Positions 16,869 through 24,995 of a DNA stretch of 64,000 nt are shown piece after piece. The stretch's first letter is position 1. Each line of letters begins with the position of its first letter. A program made the position numbers and the translations under genes. Source of the DNA: Chryseobacterium limigenitum (GTDB lineage: Bacteria; Bacteroidota; Bacteroidia; Flavobacteriales; Weeksellaceae); contig NZ_FPKW01000002.1 of NCBI RefSeq assembly GCF_900114875.1, forward strand, positions 372,001-436,000, read 5' to 3'. The notes under the pieces were generated by a model. The model was not told the DNA's origin. It ran no database searches and saw nothing but the letters and a program-made list of their open reading frames with translations.

Positions 16869-17699
16869 TTACTTTTTAATAATTTTATAAGACTCAGAAG
16901 CTGTTTTCATGATGTAAACTCCGGTCGGAAGTTCAGAAATATTAGCTTCATTGATGCCTTTTTTAATATCTAGGCTTTTTACCAGTTTTCCTTCCTGATT
17001 GTAAACCTCAGCTTTGGTATTTTCATCAGTCTTTATCGTAAGAGGGCCGTTTGTCGGGTTAGGATAAATGCTTGCCTGCTTGTTGATCACATTGGCTGCT
17101 TCACTGGTTGCTAAGACAATACCTGTATCTTTTACCCAAGTGAAAGCGTCAAGACCTATATAGGTATAAAGACCGCCAGCGGTAATTTGAAGCTGATCGA
17201 TAATAATATTCGAATAGTTCTGACCATTAAGATTCGTTAAATCGATCAAAGTATATCCATTCGTAGAGCCTATACCGGTTGCAAAACCTGTACTTTTTGT
17301 CTGTGTATACTTTGTAACTCCGTTTAACTTACCTGTTATAGTAAGCGTGCCCGTTACTGTTTGATTTAAATTTGTATCAGATAAGAATACCCAAAATCTG
17401 TTAGCTTTATACAAGTTAGATGTTGTTTTGATGCTGAATGATGCTCCAACTGCAATATTTCCTGCTCCGGAATTATCAATATATCTATTGTCATTTGCGG
17501 TACCATTCCAACCTGTGTTTGGGTAGTTGGCCTGAATATCAAACCCGCCTACATGGGAAAGAATGTTGAAAATGACTCCGTTATCTGTGAAGCTTGAGCT
17601 TCCGTGAGATTCTGTTTCAAATTGTTCAGTGCTAGTCTGCGCAAAGGTAAAAGTAGAAATGAGCAGGCTACAGATTAAGAAAAAAGTAGTGCTTTTCAT
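16869..17699 (-). CDS. T9SS type A sorting domain protein, secreted
   Basis: The signal peptide MKSTTFFLICSLLISTFTFAQ is followed by a beta-rich body. A C-terminal T9SS sorting domain starts with ASIYPNPTNG, continues through EVYNQEGKLVKSLD and GVYIMKTASES, and ends in KIIKK. It should cross the outer membrane by the type IX system. The 276-residue protein has no recognised catalytic domain. It is downstream of two tail-collar genes in the same direction, 35 bases after the nearer one, and may be co-transcribed. Confidence 0.85.
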   Translation of the reverse strand: MKSTTFFLICSLLISTFTFAQTSTEQFETESHGSSSFTDNGVIFNILSHVGGFDIQANYPNTGWNGTANDNRYIDNSGAGNIAVGASFSIKTTSNLYKANRFWVFLSDTNLNQTVTGTLTITGKLNGVTKYTQTKSTGFATGIGSTNGYTLIDLTNLNGQNYSNIIIDQLQITAGGLYTYIGLDAFTWVKDTGIVLATSEAANVINKQASIYPNPTNGPLTIKTDENTKAEVYNQEGKLVKSLDIKKGINEANISELPTGVYIMKTASESYKIIKK

Positions 17700-17734
17700 G
17701 ATTTTAATTTTTTAGATGTTTATAAGAATATTTT

Positions 17735-18277
17735 TTATGATCTTGAAGGATAAATTCCTTCTACACAAATAATGTAGTTCATTCCTAAATATGGAGGCAT
17801 ATTTTCAATAGGCACGTTTGCTCCTGTAAAAGTAACTGAGGTTGCATTGATCACTGTATCCGGTGCAGTATCTACAAAACTTGGAACCGCAGTGAAGTCT
17901 CTGCCAACAGTTGTTCCTGAAACAGCTATGGATGAAGCTGATGATGGAGAAGCTGTTGTTGCATTAGATTTAGAAACTTTCAACTGGCTTACAAAAGTGG
18001 GTAAGTTTGAGTTAAGCAACGTTGTCGTTGGAGTTCCTCCTACCTCACCAAGATTTACTGATTTTCCTGTATTAGCAATTCCTGAACCGATTGGGGCACG
18101 GCCGTTTAGATTGGGTAAAGCAAAGTTTGTTGTACCGTTTCCTCCGTAAGTCGTTCCTAAAAGTGAATATAGGGCTTGATTTTGTGCAATACTTAATATA
18201 GCTCCGTTGCATGCTAAATATCCTCTTGGGATAAAGTTTCCTGCAAACATTTTGATGGTTCCTAAATATTCTTCCAT
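17735..18277 (-). CDS. Phage-tail-collar domain protein (MdpB/microcystin-dependent type), copy 2
   Basis: The 180-residue protein begins MEEYLGTIKMFAGNFIPRGY. It has the collar-domain core CNGAILSIAQNQALYSLLG, TTYGGNGTTNFALPNLNGR and the end NYIICVEGIYPSRS. There is no signal peptide. It is a paralogue of the gene just upstream, with the same start, core and end, so the pair is a tandem duplication. Such proteins are common in Bacteroidota outside prophages, their function is unsettled, and no other phage tail genes are nearby. Confidence 0.85.
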   Translation of the reverse strand: MEEYLGTIKMFAGNFIPRGYLACNGAILSIAQNQALYSLLGTTYGGNGTTNFALPNLNGRAPIGSGIANTGKSVNLGEVGGTPTTTLLNSNLPTFVSQLKVSKSNATTASPSSASSIAVSGTTVGRDFTAVPSFVDTAPDTVINATSVTFTGANVPIENMPPYLGMNYIICVEGIYPSRS

Positions 18278-18326
18278 GATATTTTCGTTTTAATTGTTGA
18301 TTATTATTAATACTTATTTTTTTGAA

Positions 18327-18875
18327 TTAAGGTCTTGAAGGATAAATTCCCTGAACACAAATAATGTAGTTCATTCCCATATAAGGAATCATATTATCGA
18401 TGGGCAGGTTCTGTCCCATGAACATTACAGATTGTGGATTAAGAATTGTAACAGATGCTGGAGTTGCATTGTCGATGAAACTCGGTACAGCAGTAAAATC
18501 TCTACCAACAGTTGTTCCCGGAATTGCAATTGATGAAGTTGCCGATGGCGAAGCCGATGTTGCATTTGCTTTAGCAACTTTTAATTGACTTGTAATGCTG
18601 GGTAAGTTCATAGACATGATTGTCGTTTGTGGAGTTCCGGACTGTTCTCCCAATACATAAGTTTGATTTCCATTGCTTCCAACTCCTAAAGGATAACGAC
18701 CGTTAAGGTTTGGCAAAGCAAAAGTTGTAATACCGTCGCCTCCATAGGTAGTCCCTAAAAGAGAAAAAAGAGCGGAATTTTGTGCAATACTTAATAATCT
18801 TCCATCGCAGAACATAAAGTTTACAGGGGCAAAGTTTCCGGAGAATGATTTGATGACTCCCATTAATTCTTCCAT
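18327..18875 (-). CDS. Phage-tail-collar domain protein, copy 1
   Basis: This 182-residue paralogue of 17735-18277 begins MEELMGVIKSFSGNFAPVN. It shares FCDGRLLSIAQNSALFSLLG, TTYGGDGITTFALPNLNGR and the terminal NYIICVQGIYPSRP. The middle third (about residues 75-150) diverges most, although KSNATTASPSSASSIAVSGT in the other copy matches KANATSASPSATSSIAIPGT here. It is the first gene of a three-gene minus-strand group ending in a T9SS protein. Confidence 0.85.
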   Translation of the reverse strand: MEELMGVIKSFSGNFAPVNFMFCDGRLLSIAQNSALFSLLGTTYGGDGITTFALPNLNGRYPLGVGSNGNQTYVLGEQSGTPQTTIMSMNLPSITSQLKVAKANATSASPSATSSIAIPGTTVGRDFTAVPSFIDNATPASVTILNPQSVMFMGQNLPIDNMIPYMGMNYIICVQGIYPSRP

Positions 18876-19107
18876 GATATTATTTTTTTCAGTTTTAAAT
18901 GTTCCTACTCTTTTCTAAGGCTTTTCGGATCTCGCCAGTGTTTATGATGATTGTTTAACACAGTTCAAAGGAACGATTTATAGAAAAGCAGAAATAGAGT
19001 AGAAAATACCAAATTGAGGACTCCGTATTTTTACTGACTGCGTATGGTATATGATATTTTATTAAAGAATATTTGCTTTTTGTTCTCGGTAAAAGGTTCG
19101 TATTTAG

Positions 19108-19115
19108 TATTTTTG
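19108..19115 (+). promoter_or_regulatory. -7 promoter element for the crotonase-family gene
   Basis: TATTTTTG matches TAnnTTTG and ends 24 bases before the ATG at 19140. I see no well-spaced TTTG partner upstream, since the nearest TTG is about 25 bases away. The rest of the 18876-19139 gap holds no gene; it also contains the divergent upstream region of the collar genes. Confidence 0.35.
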
Positions 19116-19139
19116 TAAGAATCTAATTATAACTAAAAA

Positions 19140-19904
19140 ATGAACGAATTCGTAGTTTCAGAACTGAAAAACAACATTGCCGAGATCACATTCGGTACTC
19201 CAAAAAGTAATTCTCTTCCGGGAGCGATTTTAGAAAAACTGGCTCAGACCATTTTAGATGAAGGTGCTAGAGATGAGGTTAAAGCTATTCTTGTAAAAAG
19301 TGAAGGCGAAAAAGCCTTCTGTGCAGGAGCAAGTTTTGATGAGCTTTTGTCTATTGAAGAATTGGACGCTTCTACAAAATTTTTTGGAGGTTTTGCTAAA
19401 GTTTTGAATGCGATGAGAAATTGCGGTAAAATTGTTGTCGTAAGAGTTCAGGGAAAAACAACAGGCGGTGGAGTAGGTCTTGCTTGTGGAGCAGATTATT
19501 GTTTTGCAACGAAAGATTCAGCGTTAGCTTTAACCGAGATCAATTTAGGAATCGGACCATTCGTGATCGGACCATATGTTGAAAGAAAAATTGGGAAATC
19601 TCAGTTCTCAGCGATGGCGATTGATGCAGATTTCAGATCGGCAGAGTGGGCTGAACAGCACAATGTATATCATTCAGTTTCAGAGAATATTGAAGAAATG
19701 GATGTTAAGCTTGAAAAATTTATGCAAACGTTAGCCACAAGAAGCAGTGATGCTTTGGCTTTAATTAAAAAAGTATCTTGGGAAGGAACAGATCATTTCA
19801 ATGAATTGATGCCTGCAAGAATCCACATGAGTGCAAGCCTGATCCTTGAAGATTCTGCAAAGAAAAATATTGAATCTATTAAAGAGAGGTTGAGAGCGAA
19901 ATAA
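19140..19904 (+). CDS. Enoyl-CoA hydratase/isomerase family protein, atypical active site
   Basis: The crotonase fold is clear from EKAFCAGASFDELLS (oxyanion hole) and TTGGGVGLACGADYCFAT near residue 105. The usual Glu144 equivalent is present in LTEINLGI. However, the canonical PGAGGT loop reads GPFVIGPY, and the position of the second catalytic Glu (Glu164 of rat crotonase) falls on a non-acidic residue in my eye alignment. The paa run has no paaF, so this could supply a hydratase step, but the altered active site makes that uncertain. It is monocistronic and ends at a strong terminator. Confidence 0.75.
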   Translation: MNEFVVSELKNNIAEITFGTPKSNSLPGAILEKLAQTILDEGARDEVKAILVKSEGEKAFCAGASFDELLSIEELDASTKFFGGFAKVLNAMRNCGKIVVVRVQGKTTGGGVGLACGADYCFATKDSALALTEINLGIGPFVIGPYVERKIGKSQFSAMAIDADFRSAEWAEQHNVYHSVSENIEEMDVKLEKFMQTLATRSSDALALIKKVSWEGTDHFNELMPARIHMSASLILEDSAKKNIESIKERLRAK

Positions 19905-19928
19905 GTTTTGATCTTTTAAATAATATAG

Positions 19929-19955
19929 CCGCTGATTTATTCAGCGGTTTTTTTA
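19929..19955 (+). terminator. Terminator after crotonase-family gene
   Basis: CCGCTGA and TCAGCGG form a 7-bp stem over a 5-base loop, followed by seven T residues. Confidence 0.88.
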
Positions 19956-20084
19956 TGAATTTTAACTAAGAATAATGGTCAGTTTTGCTTCGCAAGTCAA
20001 TTATGAATTTAAGATTTAATAGAAAATTGACAAGTGAAACCAATTGACTATTCACAATTCAGTTTTATCTTTTTTCAAAAAATA

Positions 20085-20115
20085 TTTTGCAGATTAAAAA
20101 TAAATTATAACTTTG
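20085..20115 (+). promoter_or_regulatory. Promoter of the membrane-protein/winged-helix operon
   Basis: TTTTG at 20085-20089 and TAACTTTG at 20108-20115 are 18 bases apart, close to the Bacteroidetes consensus. The -7 element runs directly into the ACTTTG half of the palindrome at 20110-20126, so a protein on the palindrome would block this promoter. Confidence 0.55.
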
Positions 20116-20126
20116 TATTTCAAAGT
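20110..20126. promoter_or_regulatory. Palindromic operator ACTTTG-N5-CAAAGT, copy 1
   Basis: ACTTTGTATTTCAAAGT is a perfect 6-bp inverted repeat with a 5-base spacer. It overlaps the -7 element and sits 8 bases before the ATG at 20134. An almost identical site lies before the gene at 21174. The winged-helix regulator encoded between them is the likely ligand. Confidence 0.6.
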
Positions 20127-20133
20127 TCTTTAT

Positions 20134-20751
20134 ATGGATTCAAAAAACTATCACGAAGATCTGTTGCATATTCGTTCTATGATGGAGCGTTCTTCCAGAT
20201 TTATTTCACTGAGCGGATTATCCGGAGTTGTTGCTGGTTTGGCAGCGCTTATTGGTGCCGGTTATGTGTATGTTGTTTTTCAGAGAGAAGGGATTGACTA
20301 TTTTGATGGTAACAGAAATATATTTAGTCCGGCCTTAGTTCGCGAATTGGTTATTATTGGAACTTTGATCCTGTTTGTCGCTGTTCTCAGCGGATATTTT
20401 TTTACCGCTAATAAAAGTAAAAAGAAAGGATTGAAAATTTGGGATGCTACAACCAAACGACTGTTATTCACATTTTGTGTTCCTTTAATAACGGGTGGAG
20501 TGGTTTGTTTAGCCCTTTTATACCATCATTTTTTCGTTTTGGTGGCACCCGCAACATTGATTTTTTATGGATTGGCTTTAGTAAATGCCGAAAGATATAC
20601 TTTAACAGATGTAAAATATTTAGGATACTGTCAGATTGCTTTAGGCTTACTTTCCATATTTTTCTTGGGATGGGGATTGCTGTTTTGGGCGTTTGGCTTT
20701 GGCATTTTGCATATTGTGTACGGATTGATAATGCATAAGAAATATAAATAA
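20134..20751 (+). CDS. Polytopic membrane protein, 205 aa
   Basis: I chose the ATG at 20134 (MDSKNYHEDLLHIRSMMERSS) because earlier in-frame codons, including a TTG at 20113, lie within the operator. After a soluble helical N-terminus of about 25 residues, four to five membrane helices follow: GVVAGLAALIGAGYVYVVF, ELVIIGTLILFVAVLSGYFF, LLFTFCVPLITGGVVCLALL, and LGLLSIFFLGWGLLFWAFGF near the C-terminus. Function is unknown. The next gene is a winged-helix regulator, and such membrane-protein/regulator pairs recur in Bacteroidota. Confidence 0.75.
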   Translation: MDSKNYHEDLLHIRSMMERSSRFISLSGLSGVVAGLAALIGAGYVYVVFQREGIDYFDGNRNIFSPALVRELVIIGTLILFVAVLSGYFFTANKSKKKGLKIWDATTKRLLFTFCVPLITGGVVCLALLYHHFFVLVAPATLIFYGLALVNAERYTLTDVKYLGYCQIALGLLSIFFLGWGLLFWAFGFGILHIVYGLIMHKKYK

Positions 20752-20810
20752 AATATAAATTTGCGCCTCGGAGACTAATTCCGAAGGCCTGCAACCTATC
20801 ACCTGAAATT

Positions 20811-21101
20811 ATGATCAATATAAATCAACTCAATAAAGAATTCGAAAGCCGTGTAAGATTGGGCATTATGTCTGTTCTCATGGTCAACGACTGGGTTGAT
20901 TTTTCAGAAATGAAGAGCCTGTTGGAGATTACAGACGGTAACTTAGCCAGCCACAGTAACGCCTTGGAAAAAGCTGCTTATATAGAAGTAAAGAAAGAAT
21001 TTGTAGGTAAAAAACCTAAAACATCTTACAGAGTCACCCAAAGCGGGAGAGAAGCTTTTACAGAACATTTAAATATGTTGGAAAAATTAATAGGAAGATA
21101 A
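20811..21101 (+). CDS. Winged-helix transcriptional regulator
   Basis: The 96-residue protein is essentially one winged-helix domain: RLGIMSVLMVNDWVDFSEMK, then LLEITDGNLASHSNALEKA as recognition helix, and KKPKTSYRVTQSGREAF as the wing. It belongs to the small MarR/PadR-like single-domain regulators. It lies between a membrane-protein gene and another membrane/COQ4 group. Both groups carry an ACTTTG-N5-CAAAGT palindrome at their start, which I infer to be its operator. Confidence 0.85.
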   Translation: MININQLNKEFESRVRLGIMSVLMVNDWVDFSEMKSLLEITDGNLASHSNALEKAAYIEVKKEFVGKKPKTSYRVTQSGREAFTEHLNMLEKLIGR

Positions 21102-21124
21102 ACTCTATATTTTTTTGGTTTAAA

Positions 21125-21141
21125 ACTTTGTAATTCAAAGT
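21125..21141. promoter_or_regulatory. Palindromic operator ACTTTG-N5-CAAAGT, copy 2
   Basis: ACTTTGTAATTCAAAGT differs from copy 1 at a single spacer base, and the following TTCTTT is also shared. It overlaps AAACTTTG, a near -7 element, and lies 33 bases before the ATG at 21174. Confidence 0.6.
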
Positions 21142-21173
21142 TCTTTGCTTGAATAAACTTAAAAAAAATAAAT

Positions 21174-21473
21174 ATGAAAAACAATGAAATTTTATTAGTA
21201 GGAAAATCTATGTTTTGGGGCTCTTTTATATTAGGAAATATTTGCCTTTTTGGATATCTGTTTACAAAAAATGATGCCTTTGCGACAGGAGGATATATGC
21301 TTCTTATTTTTGGGTCAATTTTAAATTTAATAATTGCCTTCTGTCTGTTAATTGGTGGACTTATTAACAAAAATAAACTTGACATCTACCTAAAATCAAT
21401 AGGTATCATTCTCATTAATATCCCTTTAGCAATAATTTATACCATAATAGGACTTAATATAATGGGATTTTAA
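21174..21473 (+). CDS. Small membrane protein, 99 aa
   Basis: Three hydrophobic helices are visible: SMFWGSFILGNICLFGYLF, GGYMLLIFGSILNLIIAFCLLIGG and IGIILINIPLAIIYTIIGL. There is no signal-peptidase site. It follows the second operator copy and is 17 bases from the COQ4-like gene, so it probably belongs to the same regulon. Function unknown. Confidence 0.7.
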   Translation: MKNNEILLVGKSMFWGSFILGNICLFGYLFTKNDAFATGGYMLLIFGSILNLIIAFCLLIGGLINKNKLDIYLKSIGIILINIPLAIIYTIIGLNIMGF

Positions 21474-21490
21474 TTTAAAAATATAAACTA

Positions 21491-21976
21491 ATGAAAAAAT
21501 TACGTGTTCGCTTCTTACTTTTTGTGTACGACAAGACTCAAAAACTTTACAGAAAATATTTTAAAAAGAAGAAAAGAGAATGGCAGTTTAATGAAAAACA
21601 GTTACTGGAGTTCAAGGAAGATTCTTTAGGAAGAAGATTAGGTGAATTTTACAGTCGACATGGTTTTACAATGATTCCCAAAATGGAAAATCACGATGTT
21701 CATCATCTGATCACGGGTTGCGGAACCAATTTCGAAGACGAAATAGCCATGCAATATCTCCTTCTCGGAAACGGAAAAATGAATGCTCATCTTTTGGCAG
21801 CGATCTTTTTGGGAACCATTATTCTCCCTGAATACTTTAAAATGTACATCAATGCCTACAAAAAAGGACAAAACATGCGACCTTTTTATCATTGGGATTT
21901 TGAAAACCTTCTATGGCAGAATTTTGATCATCTGAAAGATTTTATCCAACAAAAACAACCTCCGGTATACTACTAA
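21491..21976 (+). CDS. COQ4-like protein
   Basis: The 161-residue protein has the COQ4 hallmark metal motif HDxxH with a downstream Glu (ENHDVHHLITG, then NFEDEIAMQYLLLGNG) near residue 75. LPEYFKMYINAYKKG and a C-terminal WDFENLLW follow, as in the family. Eukaryotic COQ4 acts in ubiquinone synthesis. Bacteroidota use menaquinone, so the role here must differ or be lipid-related, which is inference. The N-terminus is strongly basic (YRKYFKKKKREW). Confidence 0.75.
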   Translation: MKKLRVRFLLFVYDKTQKLYRKYFKKKKREWQFNEKQLLEFKEDSLGRRLGEFYSRHGFTMIPKMENHDVHHLITGCGTNFEDEIAMQYLLLGNGKMNAHLLAAIFLGTIILPEYFKMYINAYKKGQNMRPFYHWDFENLLWQNFDHLKDFIQQKQPPVYY

Positions 21977-22033
21977 AAACCAAAAGCTAAACACTACACA
22001 CTAAAAACAAAACACAACTCTAAATTCTTCATT

Positions 22034-23404
22034 ATGAAAACACATCATTATATATTACTCACCACTTTAGCGTTCATCATCTTGTTTTACGATGAAAATG
22101 TAGGATTGAACCTAGGAATTCTAGGAATCATTTATTCAGTACTTACATTATATAAAACGCCTGAAAAAAACAGAACCAGAACATTTCTCATACTTTTTGT
22201 AACGAGCATTCTTTCCAGTATTGCTTTTGCATGGTATGGGGATTTTCCATCTTTTTTGGCTACTGCAAGTTCACTTTTGCTGTTGTCTTACAGATCAAAG
22301 AATAGAAGATTGAAAACCCTTTTTCTGGTTCCTGTTTTTGTGGTCAACTGTTTCACATTTATCTGTAGATTTTTTAGTTTTGATAAATGGCTGCCGAAAA
22401 GGAATATCTCCGGATTATGGCAAAAAACATTGGCTTTTGTACTAATTCCGCTTGTGCTGATAGCTATTTTCTTTGGAATTTATTCCGCTGGAAGCGACCA
22501 TTTTGCGAATCTTTTTAAAAATATCGAATTAGATATTAACTTCTGGGAGCTTTTAATAATCACTGCTTTAGGTTTTTTCTTTGCATTTAATTATTGGAAT
22601 TATTCGGTTGAAAAAACTATCTACAAAGAGAATCATATTTTGGATGATAATTTCTCGGAAGAAAATAAAATTCAGAAATCAACGTATTCTTTTCTTGATT
22701 TGGATGCTGAAAGAATGAGCGGAGTTATTTCCTTGTTTTCTTTAAATATTTTATTGATATTCTTTATCGCAACATACAACTACGAACAGTTTTTTGAATC
22801 GGTAAAAACACCCAATCAGCTTTCCGAAGAAACTCACGAAAGAGTAAATGCCGTGATTGTTTCTATTGTAATGGCAATTTTGGTGATTATGTTCTATTTT
22901 AAATCGAGTTTTAATTTTGATCCTAAAGCAGGTTTGATGAAAATTTTAGCCAAAATATGGATTTTGTTAAATGTAATTCTCGTTTTCTCTGCAATGATGA
23001 AGAACTATGAATACATTGTCAGTTATGGCTTTACGTACAAAAGATTAGGCGTTTGCGGATTTTTGATTTTATCATTAATTGGTTTGATCATGACCTTTAT
23101 TAAAATTCAACTGAAAAAAAGAAATGCATTTCTATTTAATACAATGGTTGGGTACATGTACGGAACTATTTTGGTCTGCAGTTATTTTAATTGGGGCGGT
23201 TTTATAACCTCTCAAAATATAAGCAGAAATAATTTTGACTATTATTATCATAAAACTGAGGTTAATTTTAATGAAGAATATCTGTTAAAATATGCTGAAG
23301 AAAAGCATGATGACGTTATCAAGAAAGAAATTTTGGCAAGAGTAAAATATTATCGGAATGAAAGTTTTCTTTCCAAGGTTTTTTATTATCAAACCATTAA
23401 ATAA
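22034..23404 (+). CDS. DUF4173-type polytopic membrane protein
   Basis: About ten membrane helices are spread over 456 residues (for example FVLIPLVLIAIFFGIYSAGS and LLIITALGFFFAFNYWNYSV). A loop with SEETHERVNAVIVSIVMAIL precedes the last helices, and YYYHKTEVNFNEEYLL is in the soluble C-terminus. The pattern fits the DUF4153/DUF4173 group of uncharacterised membrane proteins. It starts 57 bases after the COQ4-like gene and is followed 11 bases later by the DUF1361 gene, so the three may be co-transcribed. Confidence 0.7.
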   Translation: MKTHHYILLTTLAFIILFYDENVGLNLGILGIIYSVLTLYKTPEKNRTRTFLILFVTSILSSIAFAWYGDFPSFLATASSLLLLSYRSKNRRLKTLFLVPVFVVNCFTFICRFFSFDKWLPKRNISGLWQKTLAFVLIPLVLIAIFFGIYSAGSDHFANLFKNIELDINFWELLIITALGFFFAFNYWNYSVEKTIYKENHILDDNFSEENKIQKSTYSFLDLDAERMSGVISLFSLNILLIFFIATYNYEQFFESVKTPNQLSEETHERVNAVIVSIVMAILVIMFYFKSSFNFDPKAGLMKILAKIWILLNVILVFSAMMKNYEYIVSYGFTYKRLGVCGFLILSLIGLIMTFIKIQLKKRNAFLFNTMVGYMYGTILVCSYFNWGGFITSQNISRNNFDYYYHKTEVNFNEEYLLKYAEEKHDDVIKKEILARVKYYRNESFLSKVFYYQTIK

Positions 23405-23415
23405 TCTGTTTTAAA

Positions 23416-24087
23416 ATGATGAAAAAATTAAAAAACAGCCATAGACTTGAGATAACGATCTTGTTGATTTTGATGACATTATTTTGTTTCAGTCTTTCAA
23501 TTTTCAGATACTATTTGAGTGATACAAAAGTGTTTTTCTTTCTGAACTGGAATTTATTTCTGGCATGGATTCCTTTTATCATAAGCAGTTTTTTATTGAT
23601 ATTTAATATTAAAAGTAAAATTGCACTGGCTTTTGCGATTGTGGTCTGGATTTTATTTTTTCCTAATTCACCTTATATTCTGACTGATCTTTTTCATCTG
23701 AAAACCAGAAATTCTGTGCCCATTTGGTATGATCTTATCGTTATTCTTTCATACGCTTGGGCAGGATTAATTTGTGGCTTTACAAGTTTACTGGATATTG
23801 AGAAAATGCTTTCATCTTATTTTAAAAGATCAACGATTAGCATTATTGCTGTTTTGTTTCTTTTTCTAAGCAGTTTCGGAGTCTATCTTGGAAGATTTTT
23901 AAGATGGAACAGTTGGGATGTTCTCAACAATCCGTTCGGATTATTTAATGATATTGCCGTGAGATTTATTTATCCGTTAGACTATACAAAAACGTGGGGA
24001 GTTACTGTATTAATGGGAATCATGCTCAATTTTATGTACTTTATGTTGAGAGCAGTCGGAAAGAAGACTTTGATTCCTGAAAAATAA
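23416..24087 (+). CDS. DUF1361 domain-containing membrane protein
   Basis: The 223-residue protein has six or so membrane helices and the DUF1361 motifs FFPNSPYILTDLFHL (residues about 77-92) and SSFGVYLGRFLRWNSWD. The last helix is WGVTVLMGIMLNFMYFML. Two ATG codons (23416 and 23419) are possible starts, with no practical difference. It follows the DUF4173 gene by 11 bases. Function is unknown. Confidence 0.75.
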   Translation: MMKKLKNSHRLEITILLILMTLFCFSLSIFRYYLSDTKVFFFLNWNLFLAWIPFIISSFLLIFNIKSKIALAFAIVVWILFFPNSPYILTDLFHLKTRNSVPIWYDLIVILSYAWAGLICGFTSLLDIEKMLSSYFKRSTISIIAVLFLFLSSFGVYLGRFLRWNSWDVLNNPFGLFNDIAVRFIYPLDYTKTWGVTVLMGIMLNFMYFMLRAVGKKTLIPEK

Positions 24088-24182
24088 AAAACTAAGTATT
24101 TTTTAAGGTTTTAATATACTTTATGGAACAATTTTAGCTTCTAAATAGATTCATTAGTTAAACTTGTTTAAAGCTTAGTTAT

Positions 24183-24357
24183 TTTAACCACAAAAGAAAC
24201 AAAAGATTAAACACATTATTTAAGTTTATAATGAACGGCAAACAAGAACACATAAGTTTTTAAAAATCTTTGATTTTTATTCTTTTGAGAGCTTTTGTTT
24301 TCAAAATAGCTAAAATTAAATAGTTCAGTCATGGCTTTTGTACCTTTTGTGGTTAAA
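24183..24357. mobile_element. MITE-like non-coding element with terminal inverted repeats
   Basis: TTTAACCACAAAAG at 24183-24196 is matched exactly in reverse complement at 24344-24357. The match extends inward with a few mismatches (CACAAAAG-NNA-CAAAAG on both sides) to about 24 bp. The 175-base body codes for nothing and is AT-rich. It occupies most of the 323-base gap between the DUF1361 gene and the next lipoprotein gene. I see no transposase. It could be a short non-autonomous element or a dispersed hairpin repeat. Confidence 0.5.
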
Positions 24358-24410
24358 TTTTTTAATAAGCTTAAATTAAAACTCCAATGTTTCATTTAAA
24401 AATAACTATT

Positions 24411-24950
24411 ATGAAAAAATCCTTATTGTTGATCCCATTGATTATTATTTCTTGTAAAAAAGAAGCCAATATTACGGAAATTCCGAGTAAAGATTCAATG
24501 GCGGTCACAGAAATGCCCGACTCTCCGGCTAAAGTAGATTCGGCGGCAATAAGAATGAAAGATTCAATCATCAATAATTCTCCTGTCACAAAAGAGGTTT
24601 TGAAAACCGGAGTAATGAGAAATATGAAAGAAGGGCAGATCATCAGAACAGCCGATGCTTCTCAACTTCCGTTTACGCTTGGGGAAGAGTTTACCAAAGA
24701 TAATCAGGAATTGGTTTTGAAAATTACAAACTACGAAAAACCTGATATTAAGGCTACCATTACAACAAAGGAAAAAGATTTTAATATCAGATTCAATCAA
24801 ATAAAAATGCCCAACGGAGAATATGACGGACCTTTTGGGAGAGAGATTGCTCACGAGGTTGTCGGTAAAGGCGAGGTTTGGTTAATTATAGGAAAGAGCA
24901 ATATGGCTTCCGGAAATACAAAAGGGAATTTTAAAGTAAGCGTAGAATAA
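24411..24950 (+). CDS. Lipoprotein, 179 aa
   Basis: I chose the ATG at 24411 because it gives a proper lipoprotein signal, MKKSLLLIPLIIISCKKE, with the lipobox Cys near residue 15. An in-frame ATG at 24387 would add unneeded residues. The mature part begins with a disordered acidic stretch. A folded domain follows with TADASQLPFTLGEEFTKD, LVLKITNYEKPDIKATIT and GKGEVWLIIGKSNM. I recognise no named family. Another small lipoprotein gene follows. Confidence 0.75.
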   Translation: MKKSLLLIPLIIISCKKEANITEIPSKDSMAVTEMPDSPAKVDSAAIRMKDSIINNSPVTKEVLKTGVMRNMKEGQIIRTADASQLPFTLGEEFTKDNQELVLKITNYEKPDIKATITTKEKDFNIRFNQIKMPNGEYDGPFGREIAHEVVGKGEVWLIIGKSNMASGNTKGNFKVSVE

Positions 24951-24995
24951 TTTTGGTACAATTTCTGTAAGTCATTCTATAAAAGAAGTACTATT

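Noticed and set aside
17847..18149. Plus-strand 100-codon frame inside the tail-collar gene
   Set aside because: It is the complement of a well-supported minus-strand gene with paralogue support.
16869..18875. Prophage remnant because of tail-collar domains
   Set aside because: No other phage structural, lysis or integrase genes are near; tail-collar proteins also occur as ordinary chromosomal genes in this phylum.
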